Below, piece after piece: positions 27,800 to 38,405 of a DNA stretch of 64,000 nt. The stretch is taken from positions 1,731,971-1,795,970 of the forward strand of contig NZ_LR733556.1 of assembly GCF_902506265.1 (NCBI RefSeq), in the 5' to 3' direction. The notes beneath the pieces were generated by a model. It was not told the DNA's origin, did no database searches, and saw only the letters and a list, made by a program, of their open reading frames with translations. A program made the translations under genes and the position numbers. Within the stretch, counting starts at the first letter, position 1. Each line of letters starts with the position of its first letter. The stretch is from Flavobacterium sp. 9AF (GTDB taxonomy: Bacteria; Bacteroidota; Bacteroidia; Flavobacteriales; Flavobacteriaceae).

Positions 27800-27869
27800 T
27801 AGTTTAAAACTTACAAAAAATATAAAACTGTTTTTTTTTAAATTATTCCAAAAAAAAACTTTTAAAACT

Positions 27870-27902
27870 TTGTTAAACTTGTAAAAAAAATGTTAATCTT
27901 TG
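27870..27902 (+). promoter_or_regulatory. Possible promoter of the SusC/SusD unit
   Basis: TTG at 27870-27872 is followed after 21 bases by TAATCTTTG (27894-27902), one base longer than TAnnTTTG. The position, 28 bases before the susC-like ATG, is right, but the match is imperfect. Confidence 0.3.
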
Positions 27903-27930
27903 TAATAACTAATTCTAACTTTATTAATTT

Positions 27931-30900
27931 ATGAAATTTAACTTTAAATGGGTTTTAACGCTTATTGTAGCGTTTCTATTTCAAACTCCATTTGCACAAG
28001 AAAAAACCGTAACGGGTACTGTTTCAGATGCAATTGGACCACTATCCGGTGCAAACGTAATTGTAAAGGGTACAAAAAAAGGAACAACAACAAATTTTGA
28101 TGGTGGCTATACTATCAAAGCAAGCGAAGGTGACATATTAGTATTCTCTTATGTGAGCTTTAAAAATAAAGAAGTTGCTGTTACAGGCACAGTGATCAAT
28201 GTAATGTTAGAAGAAGATGTAGCTGAACTTGAATCGATTGTGGTAGTAGGTTATGGAACTCAAAAGAAAAGTGAAGTAACAGGTTCTGTATCTCAAATTA
28301 AAGGGGATGCTATCCAAGGTTTAGTGACTCCAAGTTTTGAAGGTCAGTTAGCAGGTAGAGCTTCTGGTGTTCAAATCACTACCACTAACGGAATAATTGG
28401 ACAAGCTCCAAGGATTAGAATTAGAGGTATTGCTTCCATTTCATCTGGTACTTATCCATTAATAGTAATAGACGGTATGCCTGTTTATACAGGAGATATA
28501 GGTGGATATGCAAATACTAACGCTTTAGGAGATATCAATCCAAATGACATTGAATCTTATGAAGTTTTAAAAGATGGTGCCGCAACAGCAATCTATGGAT
28601 CGAGAGCAGCAAATGGAGTAATCTTAATTACTACAAAAAAAGGTAAAAAGGGAACTATGCAAGTAAACTATAATAATGTTATAGGATTTGCGTCTCCTGT
28701 TGACACTTTTGATTTACTGGAAACTCCTGATTTTCTTTCGATATCTAACGAAAAAAGAACAAACAGAGGGCAAACTGCATGGGCTGTAGGAGATACATAT
28801 AATACTGATTGGCAAGCTGCTGTATTAAACAAAGGAGCTTTGCAAATGGACCATAGTTTATCGTTCAATGGTGGTACTGAAAAAACCAAATATTTTTTAT
28901 CAATAGGTTACTCTGAACAAGATGGTATTGCAAAATCGAATAGTATGGTTAGATATACCATGAGAACTAACATTGAACATGAATTAAATAGCTGGTTAAC
29001 AATGGGAGGTGGTTTATCTCATACTCGCACAGAATATGATGGCTTAAACGTGGGTACAGGTTCTCTTTCAGGAAACATATTCAATGCTACAAGACAACTT
29101 CCAAATACACCAATTTATGATGCTAATCACCCAACTGGATACAATTTATCATCAGACAATAGTGTAGTGGGTCAATGGGATAATACAGACCCTGTAGGAG
29201 ATAATATTACAAATATAGTTTATGTATTAGACTATAACAGATACTACTCTAAAGTAAACAGAACCATGGCTAATTTCTTTGCATCTGCAAATTTAATTGA
29301 TGGATTAAATTTAAGAATTCAAGCAAGTATAGATAATCCTATTACTAGTGGATTTCTTTATTGGAATCCTGTACACGGAGACGGAAGAGGTTCAAATGGT
29401 AGATTACAAAACGATAATACAGATTTAAATCGTTGGAATTGGCAAAATATCTTAAATTACAATAAAACTTTTGCTGAAAAACACAATGTTGGAGCTACAG
29501 TTGTAACAGAATATCAAAAACAAAAAAATCAATATTTTGCTGGTATTGGAACAAATCTTTTAGATGAATTCTACAATCAAAACTTAGTTACTGGTTCATA
29601 TGGAACACAAGAATCACAAGGTAGCGTAACTGAAAATGGAATAATGTCATATATCGGTCGTTTAAACTATAATTACGATCAAAAATATTTCTTACAAGGA
29701 TCTATAAGAAGAGATGGTCTTTCTCAATTACCTTCAGCTAATAGATGGACAACATTTACAGGTTACTCTGCAGGTTGGAACATTGCTAGAGAATCCTTTA
29801 TGGAATCTATCAATAATATAATTTCTGAATTTAAAGTAAGAGGTTCTTATGCTCAAGTAGGTAACACTTCAATAGGAAATTATCCATACTTTGGTTTAAC
29901 TTCTGCTTCACAATATGGAACATTAAACGGAATAGCATTTACTCAATTTGGTAACGATCAATTAAATTGGGAATCAAGTAAAAAAACTGATTTAGGGGTA
30001 GATTTAGCCTTTTTAAACAATAAATTAAAACTTACTGCTGATTATTTTAAAAACGATATTGACGGTTTAATTTTAGATGTACCTACTGCTCCATCAGTTG
30101 GTGTGCCAAATAATACTATTTCGAAAAACATTGGTACATTAGTAAATAAAGGATATGAGTTTGCTTTAGAATATAATGTAATAAATAAAGATAAATTGAA
30201 ATGGAACATCAACACCAATATATCATTTATCAAAAATGAGATTACTTCACTTCCTAATGGAGGAGCAGACATTATAGGAACCAATACAATTGTAAGAGAA
30301 GGTGAGTCAATTAATTCCTTATATGGTATAAAATACTGGGGAGTAAATCCAGCTAATGGAAATCCAGTTTATTATAAAGCTGACGGAACCTTAGTGCAAG
30401 GTAATATCCCTACAAGCACTTATTTTGTTTTTGACCCAAACAATCCAAGTGATTTAAGCAAGGATGCTTCATTAAGCGCAACTACTGATAGAGTTATTTT
30501 AGGAAATACTTTACCAACTTATTTTGGAGGTTTTTCATCAAATTTAACGTATAAAAATTTAGATTTTAATTTCTTAGTTAGATTTAGTGGTGGTAATAAA
30601 ATATTTAATTCCACAAGAAGAGATTTAGTTACTCAAAATTTAAACAACAATAGTACAGAAATTTTAGGGAGATGGCAAAGTATTGATAACCCTGGTGATG
30701 GTGTAACACCAAGATTATGGGCAAGTTCAAATACTTTTGTGAATTTAACTAGTATGGCGACATCAAGATTTGTAGAAGATGGCGACTTTATAAGTTTAGA
30801 CAATATTTCAATTGGTTATAGTTTACCTAAAATCGTTACAGATTTAATAAAAGTTGAAAATTTCAGATTTTTCATTCAAGCTCAAAACATGCTAATGATT

Positions 30901-31005
30901 ACTAAATATAAAGGATTAAATCCCGAAATGGAAACTGCTGGTGTCGATTTAAATGGAACTCCTAGAGCTAAGATAGTATCAATGGGTGTGAATGTAAAAC
31001 TTTAA
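27931..31005 (+). CDS. SusC/RagA-family TonB-linked outer-membrane importer
   Basis: 1024 residues with a signal peptide (cleavage near TPFAQ). Residues about 25-105 are the CarboxypepD-like domain (KTVTGTVSDAIGPLSGANVIVKGTKKGTTTNFDGGYTI), then the plug with the SusC signature VVVGYGTQKKSEVTGSVSQI, IRIRGIASISSGTYPLIVIDGMPV and DGAATAIYGSRAANGVILITTKKG, then the barrel. It forms the transport half of a SusCD complex with the SusD gene that follows after 14 bases. No glycoside hydrolase is nearby. The next gene is a secreted aminopeptidase, so a peptide substrate is plausible but unproven. Confidence 0.96.
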   Translation: MKFNFKWVLTLIVAFLFQTPFAQEKTVTGTVSDAIGPLSGANVIVKGTKKGTTTNFDGGYTIKASEGDILVFSYVSFKNKEVAVTGTVINVMLEEDVAELESIVVVGYGTQKKSEVTGSVSQIKGDAIQGLVTPSFEGQLAGRASGVQITTTNGIIGQAPRIRIRGIASISSGTYPLIVIDGMPVYTGDIGGYANTNALGDINPNDIESYEVLKDGAATAIYGSRAANGVILITTKKGKKGTMQVNYNNVIGFASPVDTFDLLETPDFLSISNEKRTNRGQTAWAVGDTYNTDWQAAVLNKGALQMDHSLSFNGGTEKTKYFLSIGYSEQDGIAKSNSMVRYTMRTNIEHELNSWLTMGGGLSHTRTEYDGLNVGTGSLSGNIFNATRQLPNTPIYDANHPTGYNLSSDNSVVGQWDNTDPVGDNITNIVYVLDYNRYYSKVNRTMANFFASANLIDGLNLRIQASIDNPITSGFLYWNPVHGDGRGSNGRLQNDNTDLNRWNWQNILNYNKTFAEKHNVGATVVTEYQKQKNQYFAGIGTNLLDEFYNQNLVTGSYGTQESQGSVTENGIMSYIGRLNYNYDQKYFLQGSIRRDGLSQLPSANRWTTFTGYSAGWNIARESFMESINNIISEFKVRGSYAQVGNTSIGNYPYFGLTSASQYGTLNGIAFTQFGNDQLNWESSKKTDLGVDLAFLNNKLKLTADYFKNDIDGLILDVPTAPSVGVPNNTISKNIGTLVNKGYEFALEYNVINKDKLKWNINTNISFIKNEITSLPNGGADIIGTNTIVREGESINSLYGIKYWGVNPANGNPVYYKADGTLVQGNIPTSTYFVFDPNNPSDLSKDASLSATTDRVILGNTLPTYFGGFSSNLTYKNLDFNFLVRFSGGNKIFNSTRRDLVTQNLNNNSTEILGRWQSIDNPGDGVTPRLWASSNTFVNLTSMATSRFVEDGDFISLDNISIGYSLPKIVTDLIKVENFRFFIQAQNMLMITKYKGLNPEMETAGVDLNGTPRAKIVSMGVNVKL

Positions 31006-31019
31006 AAAAAAATTGAAAA

Positions 31020-32585
31020 ATGAAAAAAATAGTAACAAAATTAAGCTTTTTAGTACTTTTACTAGGATTAAATTCCTGTAGTGAAGAAACCATTTTAGAA
31101 CTTTCTCCAATAAACAATATATCAGTAGATGATGCCTTCTCTTCAGCATCGCTTATAGAAAGTTCAATGAATGGGGTGTACAATGCTGCTGCTAAAGGTC
31201 AATACAATTCAACTGATCCAAATGGAGGAAGAGGATATATTTGGGGAGCTGCTTTTGTGCAACAAGGTGATTGTAGAGGAGAAGACGTAGTAAATACAGC
31301 TACCTTTTATCAATTGACTTATACAGCTACCTATGACCCAACAACCGCTAATAATATTTATTATTGGATAGACGGTTATCGATTAATCAATCGTTGTAAT
31401 CTAATGATTGAAGGTGTAACGGGAGCTGTAGCAAAAGGTATAATTCCTCAAAGTGTAGCTGATAATTATATTGGACAATCCAAATTTTTAAGAGCGATTA
31501 CACATTTCGAATTATTAAATCATTTTGCTAAAACATATAATGCAACATCGGGAGCAACCCATTTAGGAATTCCCTATAGAGAAGTAGGTGTTGACACACA
31601 AGCAGAAATTGATGCGGAGTTACTTAAACCTAGAAATACGGTCGCAGAGTGTTATGATAAAATCATAGCCGATTTAAATGATGCTGAAGCTTTAATCACC
31701 ACAAATGAATTGACTAAAGCTAGTAAAAATGCGGCTATCGCTTTTAAAACTAGAGTCTATTTACACAAAAGAGATTGGAACAATGTAATTCTAGAAGCAA
31801 ATAAATTGACTGATTACACCCTAACAGCTGAACCAGATGGTCCTTTTGACAATAATTACAGTAATACAGAATCAATTTTTTCAATTTTACAAGCTTCTGC
31901 AAATAATCCAGGTGTAAATGCTGCACTAGCTTCTCAATACAATAGAAGAAGATTGGTTTGTATCAGTCCTATTATTTGGAGAGACCCAAGCTGGTTAGTA
32001 GATGATAAAAGAAGAAATGAAACTACTGACGGTACTGGTAATCCAGATGGTATGGTTTTCACATTTTCTGGCAGAAAGTATACAGCAAAATATAGAGATG
32101 GTGTAAACTATACAGATGCAGCACCAGTTATTCGATATGCTGAAGTATTATTGAATAAAGCAGAAGCTTATGCTAGATTATCTACTCCAGATTTAACCAA
32201 TGCCTTAACGAATTTAAATTTAGTAAGAAATCGTTCTTTAGCTGATCCAACAACTCAAGCATATACAGCTGCAACTCTTCCTACTGCAACCGATTTAGTA
32301 GGTGCAATTTTAAAAGAAAGAAGAATTGAATTTCTTATGGAAGGGAAAAGATGGGGAGATATTCACAGATTACAAAATGATGATTTATTTCCAATTGATG
32401 GAATACCTGCTAAAGTAGCAAATGGAAATCCAGCTTCATCTGCCTTTACTCTTGGCACACCTTATACAGGAGCTTTAGGCGTTAGCGCTATTCCTGGAAA
32501 TGATTACCGTTTCCTATGGCCTATCCCACAAGTTGAGTTGAATACAAATCCAACATTAGCTGCTCAGCAAAATCCTGGATGGTAA
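31020..32585 (+). CDS. SusD/RagB-family nutrient-binding lipoprotein
   Basis: 521 residues with an SpII signal (MKKIVTKLSFLVLLLGLNSC). TPR-like helices and the SusD C-terminal signature APVIRYAEVLLNKAEAYARL, then ILKERRIEFLMEGKRWGDIHRL and PIPQVELNTNPTLAAQQNPGW, are complete. It acts as the surface lid that loads substrate into the SusC barrel. It is paired with the preceding gene and followed by a terminator. Confidence 0.96.
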   Translation: MKKIVTKLSFLVLLLGLNSCSEETILELSPINNISVDDAFSSASLIESSMNGVYNAAAKGQYNSTDPNGGRGYIWGAAFVQQGDCRGEDVVNTATFYQLTYTATYDPTTANNIYYWIDGYRLINRCNLMIEGVTGAVAKGIIPQSVADNYIGQSKFLRAITHFELLNHFAKTYNATSGATHLGIPYREVGVDTQAEIDAELLKPRNTVAECYDKIIADLNDAEALITTNELTKASKNAAIAFKTRVYLHKRDWNNVILEANKLTDYTLTAEPDGPFDNNYSNTESIFSILQASANNPGVNAALASQYNRRRLVCISPIIWRDPSWLVDDKRRNETTDGTGNPDGMVFTFSGRKYTAKYRDGVNYTDAAPVIRYAEVLLNKAEAYARLSTPDLTNALTNLNLVRNRSLADPTTQAYTAATLPTATDLVGAILKERRIEFLMEGKRWGDIHRLQNDDLFPIDGIPAKVANGNPASSAFTLGTPYTGALGVSAIPGNDYRFLWPIPQVELNTNPTLAAQQNPGW

Positions 32586-32617
32586 AAAAATAGAATCTCA
32601 AATTTGTTTAGTTATTT

Positions 32618-32647
32618 AAAAGACTGCTTAATGCAGTCTTTTTTTAT
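32618..32647 (+). terminator. Intrinsic terminator after the SusCD pair
   Basis: AAGACTGC, a five-base loop and GCAGTCTT are followed by TTTTTT, 33 bases past the SusD stop. Confidence 0.8.
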
Positions 32648-32727
32648 TATTTTTAATAAAATAATTGATATTTTAGCATTTCCTTAAAACTAAATATCTT
32701 TTATTAAGAAATACAAATCAAATAAGT

Positions 32728-34641
<1,914 letters not shown>

Positions 34642-34662
34642 CCCTTAGTAAAAATAATATTA

Positions 34663-34692
34663 AAAAGTAAGGTGAAAACCTTACTTTTGCCT
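34663..34692 (+). terminator. Intrinsic terminator after the aminopeptidase gene
   Basis: AAAAGTAAGGT and ACCTTACTTTT form an 11-base perfect stem with a four-base loop. The distal arm contains TACTTTTG (34682-34689), which also matches the -7 box of a possible rseP promoter, so the signals overlap. Confidence 0.6.
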
Positions 34693-34715
34693 TTTAAATA
34701 CAAAATAAAGAACGC

Positions 34716-36041
34716 ATGATTCAAGTAGCTCAAATTCTATTTATACTTTCCGTATTAGTTATTCTTCATGAATTTGGTCATTATATTACAGCTAAAATGT
34801 TCAAAGTTAGAGTTGAAAAATTCTACCTATTTATGGATGCTGGTTTTTCCTTATTAAAAAAGAAAATAGGTGAGACAGAATGGGGTATTGGTTGGTTACC
34901 CTTAGGTGGCTATGTGAAACTATCCGGTATGATTGACGAAAGCATGGATACGGAACAAATGAAACAAGAACCTCAACCTTGGGAATTTCGTTCTAAACCG
35001 GCTTGGCAGAGGTTAATTATCATGTTAGGAGGAATTATTGTTAATATTCTTTTGGCTTGGCTAATTTATACTGTAATGTACACTACTGTTGGTAAAAAAT
35101 ATGTTTCAACTGAAGTTTTACAAAGAAATGGACTTCAATTTGGTGAAGTTGGAAAAAGTGTAGGTTTTCAAAATGGAGATAAATTTATTTCAGTGGATGG
35201 AAAGTTTCAAGAAAACTTTACTAGGATGACTATGGATGTTTTGTTTAGTAATGAGATCAAAGTGAATAGAAATGGGGAAACAGTTACTTTAAATCTTAGT
35301 GATGAACAGATAGGAGAAATAATAAGTAAAGAGGGTAAAAATTTTGTATATGCCAGATCTATTGGAACCAAAGTAGATTCAATTGTTCCTAAATCTTTAG
35401 CAGAAAAAGCGGGCTTAAAAGTAGGCGATTCTATTCTATCTATTAATAATAAGAAAATTAATTATTTTGACGAATTTGCTACTGAATTAGGAAAAAACAA
35501 AAATGGCTCCGTAAATATAACTGTGTTAAGAAATCAAAAAATAGATACTTTAAAAGCAAATGTGAGTAAGGAAGGTTCATTAGGTTTTCTTGTAAAACAA
35601 CACACCAATGATGATTTTTTAATTGAACAAAAAATGAGTTTAGGTCAAGCATTCCCTGAAGCAGTTAAAGAATCTTGGGCGCTACTTATTTATAATGTAA
35701 AGAGTTTAAAATTAATAGTTAGACCAAAAACAGGAGCGTATAAACAAGTGCAAAGTCCAATTGGAATTGCTAGACGCTTACCTGATACTTGGAATTGGGA
35801 ATTTATATGGAATTTTACTGCTTTATTTTCTATTGGATTAGCCTTTATGAATTTGTTACCAATACCAGGTTTAGATGGTGGACATGCCCTTTTTACCATT
35901 GCAGAAATGATTACAGGTAAAACTTTAAGCGATAAAGCTGCAGGTTATGTTCAGACTGCAGGAATGGTTATTTTACTGACATTAATGGCTTTAACCTTTG
36001 GAAAAGACATTATTCAACTTGTAATTGATAAATTTTTCTAA
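34716..36041 (+). CDS. rseP: Site-2 intramembrane metalloprotease RseP
   Basis: 441 residues. The first membrane helix holds the zinc motif HEFGH (LVILHEFGHYITAKMF, residues 18-22) and the third ligand is in LPIPGLDGGHALF near residue 388. Between them are PDZ-like sections (VDSIVPKSLAEKAGLKVGDSILSINNKKI). The KVRVEKFYLFMDAGFSLLKKKIGETEWGIGWLPLGGYVKLSGMIDE segment is typical of Bacteroidetes RseP, which releases anti-sigma factors and clears signal peptides. No cognate anti-sigma gene is nearby. Confidence 0.96.
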   Translation: MIQVAQILFILSVLVILHEFGHYITAKMFKVRVEKFYLFMDAGFSLLKKKIGETEWGIGWLPLGGYVKLSGMIDESMDTEQMKQEPQPWEFRSKPAWQRLIIMLGGIIVNILLAWLIYTVMYTTVGKKYVSTEVLQRNGLQFGEVGKSVGFQNGDKFISVDGKFQENFTRMTMDVLFSNEIKVNRNGETVTLNLSDEQIGEIISKEGKNFVYARSIGTKVDSIVPKSLAEKAGLKVGDSILSINNKKINYFDEFATELGKNKNGSVNITVLRNQKIDTLKANVSKEGSLGFLVKQHTNDDFLIEQKMSLGQAFPEAVKESWALLIYNVKSLKLIVRPKTGAYKQVQSPIGIARRLPDTWNWEFIWNFTALFSIGLAFMNLLPIPGLDGGHALFTIAEMITGKTLSDKAAGYVQTAGMVILLTLMALTFGKDIIQLVIDKFF

Positions 36042-36058
36042 TATTTTTTACAAAATAG

Positions 36059-36089
36059 TTTGTGTAAATAAAATTTCACGTTATATTTG
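36059..36089 (+). promoter_or_regulatory. Canonical Bacteroidetes promoter of the tRNA-Asn pair
   Basis: TTTG (36059-36062), 19 bases, TATATTTG (36082-36089): a full match to the TTTG-N19-TAnnTTTG consensus, 24 bases before the first tRNA. Confidence 0.8.
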
Positions 36090-36113
36090 CACTCGCAAAA
36101 AAGGTTAACACCT

Positions 36114-36187
36114 TCCTCCTTAGCTCAGTTGGTTAGAGCATCTGACTGTTAATCAGAGGGTCCTTGGTTCGAGCCCAAGAGGGGGAG
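36114..36187 (+). tRNA. tRNA-Asn (GTT)
   Basis: Acceptor TCCTCCT (36114-36120) pairs with AGGGGGA (36180-36186), with G as discriminator at 36187 and no encoded CCA. The anticodon stem-loop CTGACTGTTAATCAG gives anticodon GTT. The T arm CTTGG-TTCGAGC-CCAAG is perfect. Confidence 0.97.
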
Positions 36188-36225
36188 CAACTTTTTTGCA
36201 AACATATTATAACCTATATGGTTAT

Positions 36226-36299
36226 TCCTCCTTAGCTCAGCTGGTTAGAGCATCTGACTGTTAATCAGAGGGTCCTTGGTTCGAGCCCAAGAGGGGGAG
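36226..36299 (+). tRNA. tRNA-Asn (GTT), second copy
   Basis: Same structure as the first copy with one difference in the D loop (CAGCTGG instead of CAGTTGG). It lies 38 bases after the first and shares its promoter and the terminator at 36303. Confidence 0.97.
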
Positions 36300-36301
36300 C
36301 A

Positions 36302-36332
36302 AAAAAAGCCTAACAAATGTTAGGCTTTTTTA
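36302..36332. terminator. Bidirectional intrinsic terminator between tRNA-Asn and the eCIS operon
   Basis: AAAAAGCCTAAC and GTTAGGCTTTTT form a stem with A and T tracts on both sides, so it can end the tRNA transcript on the plus strand and the eCIS operon (last stop at 36351) on the minus strand. Confidence 0.85.
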
Positions 36333-36350
36333 TTATAACAAAATTAAGAT

Positions 36351-37655
36351 TTAGATCATTTTCCCTTCTTTTAAATATTCTTTTTTTATTCCTTGTATTA
36401 AATGTTCTAACTGAATGTTTTCATTCTTTTCTTCAATCGTTTTCAAACATGCATATTGTATGATATTTACAATATTTGCTCCTGTAATATCATATTTTTT
36501 TGATAGTTCTTTAATACAGACTTCTTTTGACATTTTTATACCTTTAGGTAAGTTGTTTTCCCAAAGTTGTATTCTTTCATTATATAAAGGCATTTCAAAT
36601 TCTATAATTGATTGAAAACGCCTTGTAAAAGCACTATCAATATTACTTTTAAAATTTGAGGCTAAAATAACTAATCCTGGATGATTTTCTATTCGTTGTA
36701 AAAGGTATGACACTTCTTGATTAGCATATTTATCATGAGCATCTCTTACATTGGTTCTTTTCCCAAAAATAGCATCTGCTTCATCAAAAAATAAAATCCA
36801 ATCTTTATTAATGGCTTTATCAAACAATGCGGATAAATTTTTCTCTGTCTCTCCAATATATTTTGAAATAATCATAGACAAATCTATCCTGTAGACATCT
36901 CTTCCAGTATATTTACCAAGTAAAGAAGCTGTAAGTGTTTTACCAGTTCCAGGAGCTCCATAAAACATTACTCTATAACCTGGTTTAATTTTACTTTTCA
37001 TATTCCAATCATGCAACAAAATATCATTAAATTGTAGCCAAGTTTCTATTTCTTTTATTTGTTTTAAAGTATTTGCATTAAGAATTAAATCTTCCCACTC
37101 TAAATCAGTTTCTATTAATTTAGCTGGAAAATTACTACTCAATTGCGGTTTTAAAATTTTACCCGATAAACTAATTTCTACATATTCTTCATCTAAAATA
37201 AGCAATCCACTCATTTTAGGTTCTCCATGAGGCACATCATCTAATTTAACAATATTGTTTTTAAATAAAACTGAATAATTATGGATATAATTATAAAATG
37301 AAAGACGTTCATCTATGTCGTTTCCAGCAATTAAAAATTGTAGTGTTTCCCCAGTGGGAAGAATTCCTCTGTGATTTTTTGATTTTATACCCCCAAATTC
37401 TGGCAATTCTCCTCCATTTGGTAAATATTCAGCCATTATACTACTTAGAAAATTGGGTTGAATATGTGGAACTAATGCCAATGCTAAAATTAAAATATCA
37501 GTTTCCGATAATTCAAATTGTTGTATTAACTGATGTAATGGACTAATAGATGAGCCTGCTTTAAAAGAAGGTTGTTCTATAGGCTGCTCAACCAAAAAAA
37601 CCTTATTCAGTTGGTAAACAAATTGATTTTTTAAAAAGTGAAGTGTATTTTTCAT
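36351..37655 (-). CDS. eCIS AAA+ ATPase (Afp15-like)
   Basis: 434 residues. The AAA+ core has Walker A GAPGTGKT (residues 233-240) and Walker B ILFFDEADAIFG (287-298), then a sensor and arginine-finger region (VILASNFKSNIDSAFTRRFQSIIEF). The N-terminal 200 residues are the extra domain seen in the ATPases that end eCIS operons (Afp15/Pvc15). Such ATPases are required for particle assembly or cargo handling. It is the last gene of the minus-strand eCIS operon, 90 bases after the orphan gene and 19 bases before the shared terminator. Confidence 0.93.
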   Translation of the reverse strand: MKNTLHFLKNQFVYQLNKVFLVEQPIEQPSFKAGSSISPLHQLIQQFELSETDILILALALVPHIQPNFLSSIMAEYLPNGGELPEFGGIKSKNHRGILPTGETLQFLIAGNDIDERLSFYNYIHNYSVLFKNNIVKLDDVPHGEPKMSGLLILDEEYVEISLSGKILKPQLSSNFPAKLIETDLEWEDLILNANTLKQIKEIETWLQFNDILLHDWNMKSKIKPGYRVMFYGAPGTGKTLTASLLGKYTGRDVYRIDLSMIISKYIGETEKNLSALFDKAINKDWILFFDEADAIFGKRTNVRDAHDKYANQEVSYLLQRIENHPGLVILASNFKSNIDSAFTRRFQSIIEFEMPLYNERIQLWENNLPKGIKMSKEVCIKELSKKYDITGANIVNIIQYACLKTIEEKNENIQLEHLIQGIKKEYLKEGKMI

Positions 37656-37745
37656 TAGTATATTACTTATATTTTATAAACCTATCTGTAAATTCATAAA
37701 AAATATCTTAAAATTGAAGAACGCTCAATCATGTTGAATTTTTAT

Positions 37746-38327
37746 TTAATTTAATTTTAAAAAATCCATTAATTGATTACTCAATTTTATTTGCTCATTT
37801 ATAGACTTAATTAAATCTTTTGCTTTATATTCAATATCTTCAATTTCTGAAATATGTCCTATTAAGGTTTCTTTCCAATTTCCCAAATTATTAGCTTTTA
37901 TAAATTCATATAATTCTTTTTGTTGATCAATATCTTTAAAATAATTGGGAGAATTTTTTAATGGAAAATAAGTATTAAAAGGCAGTGGCAAAACCCCTAA
38001 AGAAGAGAAAAGAATCGTATCTAACTTTGGTTTAAAAATAAAAAAGAGTGCCTCACTCTGAGTGCATGTCCTTAATAGTCCAAATTTACCATCCGTTAAT
38101 CTAACTATTAATTCCTCTAATTGAGGTAAAATATGATTTAATAATCCAAAACTATTAAAATCTTCATTTAGTATAAAAGGTAAATTATCAAATACTAAAA
38201 TAACTTTATCCAATCTAGGCTTCCAACTGGGAGGATTACTTAAAAAATCACTAATTTTCATAGCACTTTTAGGCAAGAAATCATCATTATCTTCATCTTC
38301 GTAATTATATATATAAAATGTCATCAT
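37746..38327 (-). CDS. Orphan eCIS-operon protein, possible immunity factor
   Basis: 193 residues, not recognised. It has no signal or membrane segment, and starts MMTFYIYNYEDEDNDDFLPKS with a strongly acidic patch. The middle is mixed alpha/beta (KVILVFDNLPFILNEDFNSFG) and the C-terminal 45 residues are a likely coiled helix (IEDIEYKAKDLIKSINEQIKLSNQLMDFL). It lies 78 bases downstream of the 1493-residue effector and before the ATPase, the position an immunity protein for that effector would take. It may instead be an eCIS accessory factor, such as a DUF4255- or Afp16-type component that has diverged; I see no motif for either. Confidence 0.55.
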   Translation of the reverse strand: MMTFYIYNYEDEDNDDFLPKSAMKISDFLSNPPSWKPRLDKVILVFDNLPFILNEDFNSFGLLNHILPQLEELIVRLTDGKFGLLRTCTQSEALFFIFKPKLDTILFSSLGVLPLPFNTYFPLKNSPNYFKDIDQQKELYEFIKANNLGNWKETLIGHISEIEDIEYKAKDLIKSINEQIKLSNQLMDFLKLN

Positions 38328-38405
38328 TGCTTATTTATTATAAGATTTAAAATTTCTGTTTTATTATTAAAACTGGAAAGTAAACTTAAAAATTACTCCA
38401 TTAAT

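Noticed and set aside
36160..36302. Direct repeat of about 30 bases as attachment sites
   Set aside because: The repeat is simply the 3' halves of the two tRNA-Asn copies, and only 38 bases lie between the genes.
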